Origin: Cyanophora paradoxa
Taxonomy: Eukaryota > Glaucocystophyceae > Cyanophorales > Cyanophoraceae
DNA: 22,090 nt
NCBI GenBank assembly: GCA_004431415.1
Contig: QPMI01000385.1
Coordinates: 1-22,090, forward strand
Direction: 5' to 3'
Shown here: positions 19,069-22,090 of the stretch, in pieces
Position numbering within the stretch: position 1 is the stretch's first letter
How the letters are laid out: the number at the start of each line of letters is the position of its first letter
Notes under the pieces: generated by a model
Database searches by the model: none
What the model saw: the letters and a program-made list of their open reading frames with translations, nothing else
What the model was told of the DNA's origin: nothing
Translations under genes and position numbers: made by a program

Positions 19069-19224
19069 ATCAGATCATCGGATTGAAAAGGATGGCGCAT
19101 ATGCATGCACAGCGGGGTCCGAGGCTCGTGATCATGATAATGACTGGAATGAGGAAAACTGATCATGAATTGGGCAACTGCAAAGTGCGAATTTCCTGAG
19201 AGCTAGCGGGTGGCCATGGGGCCC

Positions 19225-20990
19225 CTACGGGAGGAGTGTGGGCGTATTTGGAGAGCTGGCGGGCGATCTGGCGTGGGCTGCCGCTGAAAGGATGATGTCG
19301 GCTGCCTTGGCTGCTCCGTCACCCTCCTCACGCATCTTCTGTGCTGCTGCCTCGACCCGCTCGCGGATGGGGCCCCCGTCTTCGCCCAGCAGGTCGAGGA
19401 TGGCGCGCTTGAGGCCTGCACCCTTCGAGCCGAGACTGGAGAGGCCACACGGGCTCCGCCCGAGGCCAGCCCGCAACACGCAGCCCGCCCAGAAGGGCTG
19501 GTCGTTTGCTGAAAAGTCTGCGGGGAGAACGATGAGGGGGCGCGCTGCCCGCACGGCCGCGTGAACTGTGCCCGCTCCGCCGTGTGTCACGATGAGAGCG
19601 CAGCGAGGGAAGAGCCAAGAGTGCGGCGCAGGCTCCTGGAGCAGGAAGAGCCGCTCCGAGTTGGCCCGCAGGGCTCCGAGAACGGCTTCTCCATACAGAA
19701 CAGCGGAGCCGGTAACGGTCGCGAGGTGCAGGATGGATCTGTACATGTTTCGCTGTCAAAAACAAGAGCAACTTGAGGGGGGTCGGCCTAGCGACGTACC
19801 GAACGCCTCGCTCTGCGAGGGCCGCGAGGGCAGTCGCGACAGTCCCCAGCACGGTCTTCGACTGCTCCATTGTGAACGTGCCAAGCATCGAGCCGAAGCC
19901 ACAGTAGACAGGTGGCTCCCCAGCAGAAAGGAAGTCGGCGAGGGCCGGCGGGGGCGTGAACGGTGCCTCGGGGACGAGCGCTGATCCGACGACGTGCTCG
20001 TTGGGCGGCCAGTCGGCGGGCCGCTGCACTAAAACAGAGCTGAAGAGGTGCACTGTTGGAAGGGCCCTCGCGCGATACAGCTGAGCGGGGCTTTCGGTCA
20101 TCGGCTTGAGGCCTACCCCCGCCCGCAGCTCGTCAATTAGGGGGCGGTTGAGGAGCCATCCAGCCGCGTGGAACATGCGCCATTTCGCCAAGGCGGCGAA
20201 GCCAAACCAGACACGGGCGTCGCCAAAGCCGACGGGAGGGGCGAACTCGCGAGTCTCGCAGAGGGGTGAAAGGTGCGCCGCGCAGAAGGGCACCTGCGGC
20301 GCGCTTTGAGAGATGGCGCAGTCTCGCAGTCAGGCGCTGGGCGCACGTCCCCGATGGCAGAGCAGATGGAAGGTCCAAACCAGACGGGCTAGCGCGTGGT
20401 GAGCGGGAGGGCGCGGGCTGCGAAGGGCGGTGAGGGGGGATATTCTCACGAAGCTCGAGAGCACGACCAAGTCCGGCTTGAAGGCCCTCGCGGCGGCGAG
20501 CGCCCCCGAAAACCACTCTTTCATCAGGCGCCGCATGAACACCTTGCTTGCGGCCATCGCGCTCAGCCCCTTGGCGCGCTGCGCGAGCTTTTATTTAGCA
20601 CGGCGGTCCGGTCTGTGCTGTGCGGAAGAAACGGGTGCGTACGTGCCAGGCGATTCCCTCTGGCCATTCGTACAAAGCGACCTCCCCGCTTGTGCCGATG
20701 TCGGCGAAGCGCACGCCTTGCTGTTGAAAAACCGCGTTACTGAACACGCTGTGGGTCGCCTGTGTGGGATCAGTGCATATCAGCGATGCACTCAGGCACG
20801 TATGCAATGTTAAGCAACACGCACGAACATAACGTCGCATCCCTTCGCCGCGAATGCCCTGCCGAGGCCGCAGAAGGGCAGCACATCCCCTCTACCGCGG
20901 TGGCGTCAAGTGCGGCCGCGGCCGGCAGTGGACGCGTGGATTATAATCTTATTCGCACCGCGTGCCGCAGGAGAGGATGAGGATCTTCAT
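19225..20990 (-). CDS. Sterol 3-beta-glucosyltransferase-like GT1 enzyme (UGT80 type)
   Basis: Predicted to transfer glucose from UDP-glucose to a sterol or similar lipid. Exons (high to low): 20990-20959, 20891-20825, 20759-20643, 20578-20450, 20388-20347, 20293-19796, 19752-19225. All introns are GT-AG, 43-67 nt, and the frame is continuous for 470 aa. Splicing exons 1 and 2 creates the family's N-terminal GTRGDVLPF (residues 9-17), followed by GRAFAAKGCDVMFATHSVF. Further matches: FKPDLVVLSS, ETREFAPPVGFG, PPVYCGFGSM, and the donor-binding end PHSWLFPRCALIVTHGGAGT (HGGAGT near residue 352) with PADFSANDQPFWAGCV. There is no N-terminal PH/GRAM region as in fungal Atg26, so it is closest to plant/bacterial-type enzymes. 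The 43-nt intron at 19753-19795 is short but keeps phase. Sterol specificity is inferred from family resemblance. Confidence 0.92.
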
Positions 20991-21185
20991 CGCTCCGGCG
21001 GCTGCGGCCGCGTAGTATTGTAGGACAGGGGAATTCGAATCGCCGAGTCGCGCGCCCCCGCTGCTGCGTTGTCCGCGGCTTTAGCTAACCGTCAGATCGA
21101 AGCTGGGCCGATAGGCTGATCCGATTTAGCAGCCTGTCAGGCCACTCGAGCATGCTTGAGCTCGGCTACGGCGATCGCTCTGTCT

Positions 21186-21265
21186 GTTGAGCTCGTATGC
21201 GTGCCGAGTCGTACGTACTGGTGAACCCCCTCGCGCGCGATCGTATGCGTTGAGCTCGTATGCGT
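21186..21265. repeat. 17-nt direct repeat, two copies
   Basis: GTTGAGCTCGTATGCGT occurs identically at 21186-21202 and 21249-21265. A further CGTATGCGT lies directly before the second copy (21242-21250). Confidence 0.85.
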
Positions 21266-21498
21266 AAGGGGGGGTACCCCCTCCCTTGCTCCCTGGTGAA
21301 TTGGTACCGCGGTGCGGCGTACTTTCTGTGTTAGCAATTTTCGGCCTTGGGAAAGGAGAGGCCCTTGCAATTGGGTCTGTGCCTGTCCTCTGGCAAACTT
21401 CAATAGTATACCCCGTCAAACTGTCCATCAAGTGTACCCGGCCCCGCGGCCGATCGCGCGAACGATATATATCATCGATCGGTCCGATCATCGGTCCG

Positions 21499-21524
21499 AT
21501 GATATCGATCGCGATCGATATCAT
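21499..21524. repeat. 26-bp perfect palindrome in GATC-rich block
   Basis: Positions 21499-21524 read identically on both strands (half-site ATGATATCGATCG). Flanking sequence from 21465 to 21536 repeats CGATCATCGGTCCGATGAT-like pieces, so the whole about 70-nt block is highly self-complementary and rich in GATC. Confidence 0.9.
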
Positions 21525-21661
21525 GATCCGATGATCAAGAATCAGTAACGAAGTGCCCCGGGCCCGAGCTGGGCTTGCACAGGCCTTCAAGGCTTGGAGC
21601 TCGGAGGGCTCGCCTGCGATGCTATATAGCTAGGCGATCGTGAAGGATGCCATGATGCAGT

Positions 21662-21755
21662 GGGGGGAGGGGGGGGGGGGGGGGGGGGGGGGGAGGGTGT
21701 GTGTGTGGGGGGGGGGTGAGGGTGTGTGTGGGGGGGAGGGGGGGGGGGGGGGGGG
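21662..21755. repeat. Long poly-G / GT low-complexity tract
   Basis: Runs of G broken by GTGTGTG segments over about 95 nt. Read on the minus strand it is a C-rich tract ahead of the coding stretch at 21756-22090, comparable to the C-rich introns of the hyper-GC genes. Homopolymer lengths are likely approximate. Confidence 0.85.
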
Positions 21756-22090
21756 CAATCAGCGGGCGGGCCCTGGCCGGGTCGCGGTCCGGGGCGAGGG
21801 CCTCCTTCATGCGCTCGCGGAGGTCGGCCTTGAGGTCCGCGAAGGAGCGGAAGAGGAACTCCGTCGCCGACCCGCTCCGCGCCAGGCCCCGCCCGGACCC
21901 CTTCCCGCTGCCCCCGGCCCCACCCGACCCGGGCCCCGCCCCGGGCCCCTCCTCCCCCCGCTCCGGCGTCCCCACCGCCCCCGTTGACCCAGCCCGCTGC
22001 ACCTCCAGCCCTTCGCCAGCCCCCGGAGGCGAGGCGTCCGGAGGTGGTGAGGCGGGGCCGGGGGCGGGGCCAGGCACGGGGGGCTCGGGG
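21756..22090 (-). CDS. Partial hyper-GC gene, unrecognised product
   Basis: An open minus-strand frame enters from the window edge with no ATG. It is Gly/Pro-rich and then gives SGSATEFLFRSFADLKADLRERMKEALAPD, a charged amphipathic helix that looks like real coding sequence in contrast to its flanks. A GC-type donor (GACCCG followed by GCCAGG) could end the exon just before the C-rich tract. Otherwise the frame runs through that tract to a stop near 21622. I recognise no family. The composition matches the codanin-like and exchanger blocks. Confidence 0.35.

Larger units (their letters stand above)
18360..19224. other. Intergenic region with palindromes, no recognised gene
   Basis: About 865 nt between the exchanger start and the glucosyltransferase stop, both minus-strand. 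GC falls sharply after about 18720. Short open frames at 18486-18829 show no motif. The region contains an inverted repeat (18752-18811), a TAGC/TATA palindromic patch (19016-19068) and GATC-rich sequence. It must contain the exchanger promoter and the glucosyltransferase 3' UTR. Confidence 0.5.
20991..21661. other. Intergenic region with palindromes and short repeats
   Basis: No coding motif is seen. The first about 100 nt must include the glucosyltransferase promoter and 5' UTR. The rest carries a 17-nt direct repeat (21186-21265), a GATC-rich self-complementary block (21465-21536) and a return to hyper-GC sequence at the edge. Confidence 0.5.

Noticed and set aside
20991-21060. Possible tRNA B box (ATTCGAATCG) near 21031
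   Set aside because: It departs from GGTTCGANTCC, and no A box or cloverleaf stems could be drawn around it.
1-22090. CRISPR array, transposase, prophage or bacterial operon
   Set aside because: No regularly spaced repeats, no transposase or integrase motifs, no Shine-Dalgarno-led operons. All recognisable genes are eukaryotic and spliced.

Overview
The window is nuclear DNA from a GC-rich, intron-dense unicellular eukaryote. Every recognisable protein is eukaryotic, most are cut by introns of about 45-70 nt, and start codons sit in Kozak-like contexts. The gene set (UGT80-type sterol glucosyltransferase, LUL/MGRN1 RING ligase, CPA1 Na+/H+ exchanger, codanin, NudC) fits an alga or related protist. 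The GTGCGC-type donors, the GC-AG introns and the extreme GC blocks recall haptophyte or pelagophyte genomes, but the sequence alone does not fix the lineage.

Layout: tRNA CCA-nucleotidyltransferase (minus, 38-2507); MGRN1/LUL-type RING E3 ligase (plus, 2705-3970); codanin-1-like protein (minus, 4158 to about 8618); NudC (plus, 8785-9600); a multi-pass membrane protein with a C-terminal START lipid-transfer domain (minus, 10600-12673); RING-H2 protein (plus, 13224 to about 15362); Na+/H+ exchanger (minus, about 15421-18359); sterol-glucosyltransferase-like GT1 enzyme (minus, 19225-20990); and the edge of another hyper-GC gene (minus, about 21756-22090). The first seven genes alternate strictly minus/plus, forming head-to-head pairs with short shared upstream regions and tail-to-tail pairs with very short 3' gaps.

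Exon structures were rebuilt by hand from reading frame, splice dinucleotides and protein-family motifs. In seven of the eight named genes all or most exon phases agree; codanin is only partly resolved. Two kinds of DNA alternate. Moderate-GC genes (CCA enzyme, MGRN1-like, NudC, START protein, glucosyltransferase) have only GT-AG introns in my models. Hyper-GC blocks (4158-8460 and about 13400-18360) hold the codanin-like, RING-H2 and exchanger genes, where about half of the phased introns are GC-AG. Those introns are C-rich on the sense strand (CCCCG-type runs), and most have a CTNAY branch-point-like motif shortly before a GGCGCAG-like acceptor.

The genes do not form a pathway: they are housekeeping functions (tRNA maturation, ubiquitination, chromatin/histone supply, dynein/HSP90 co-chaperone, lipid transfer, ion/pH homeostasis, sterol glycosylation). 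The gaps hold palindromes, inverted repeats and long G/C homopolymers. No RNA gene, transposase, CRISPR array or virus-derived gene was seen.
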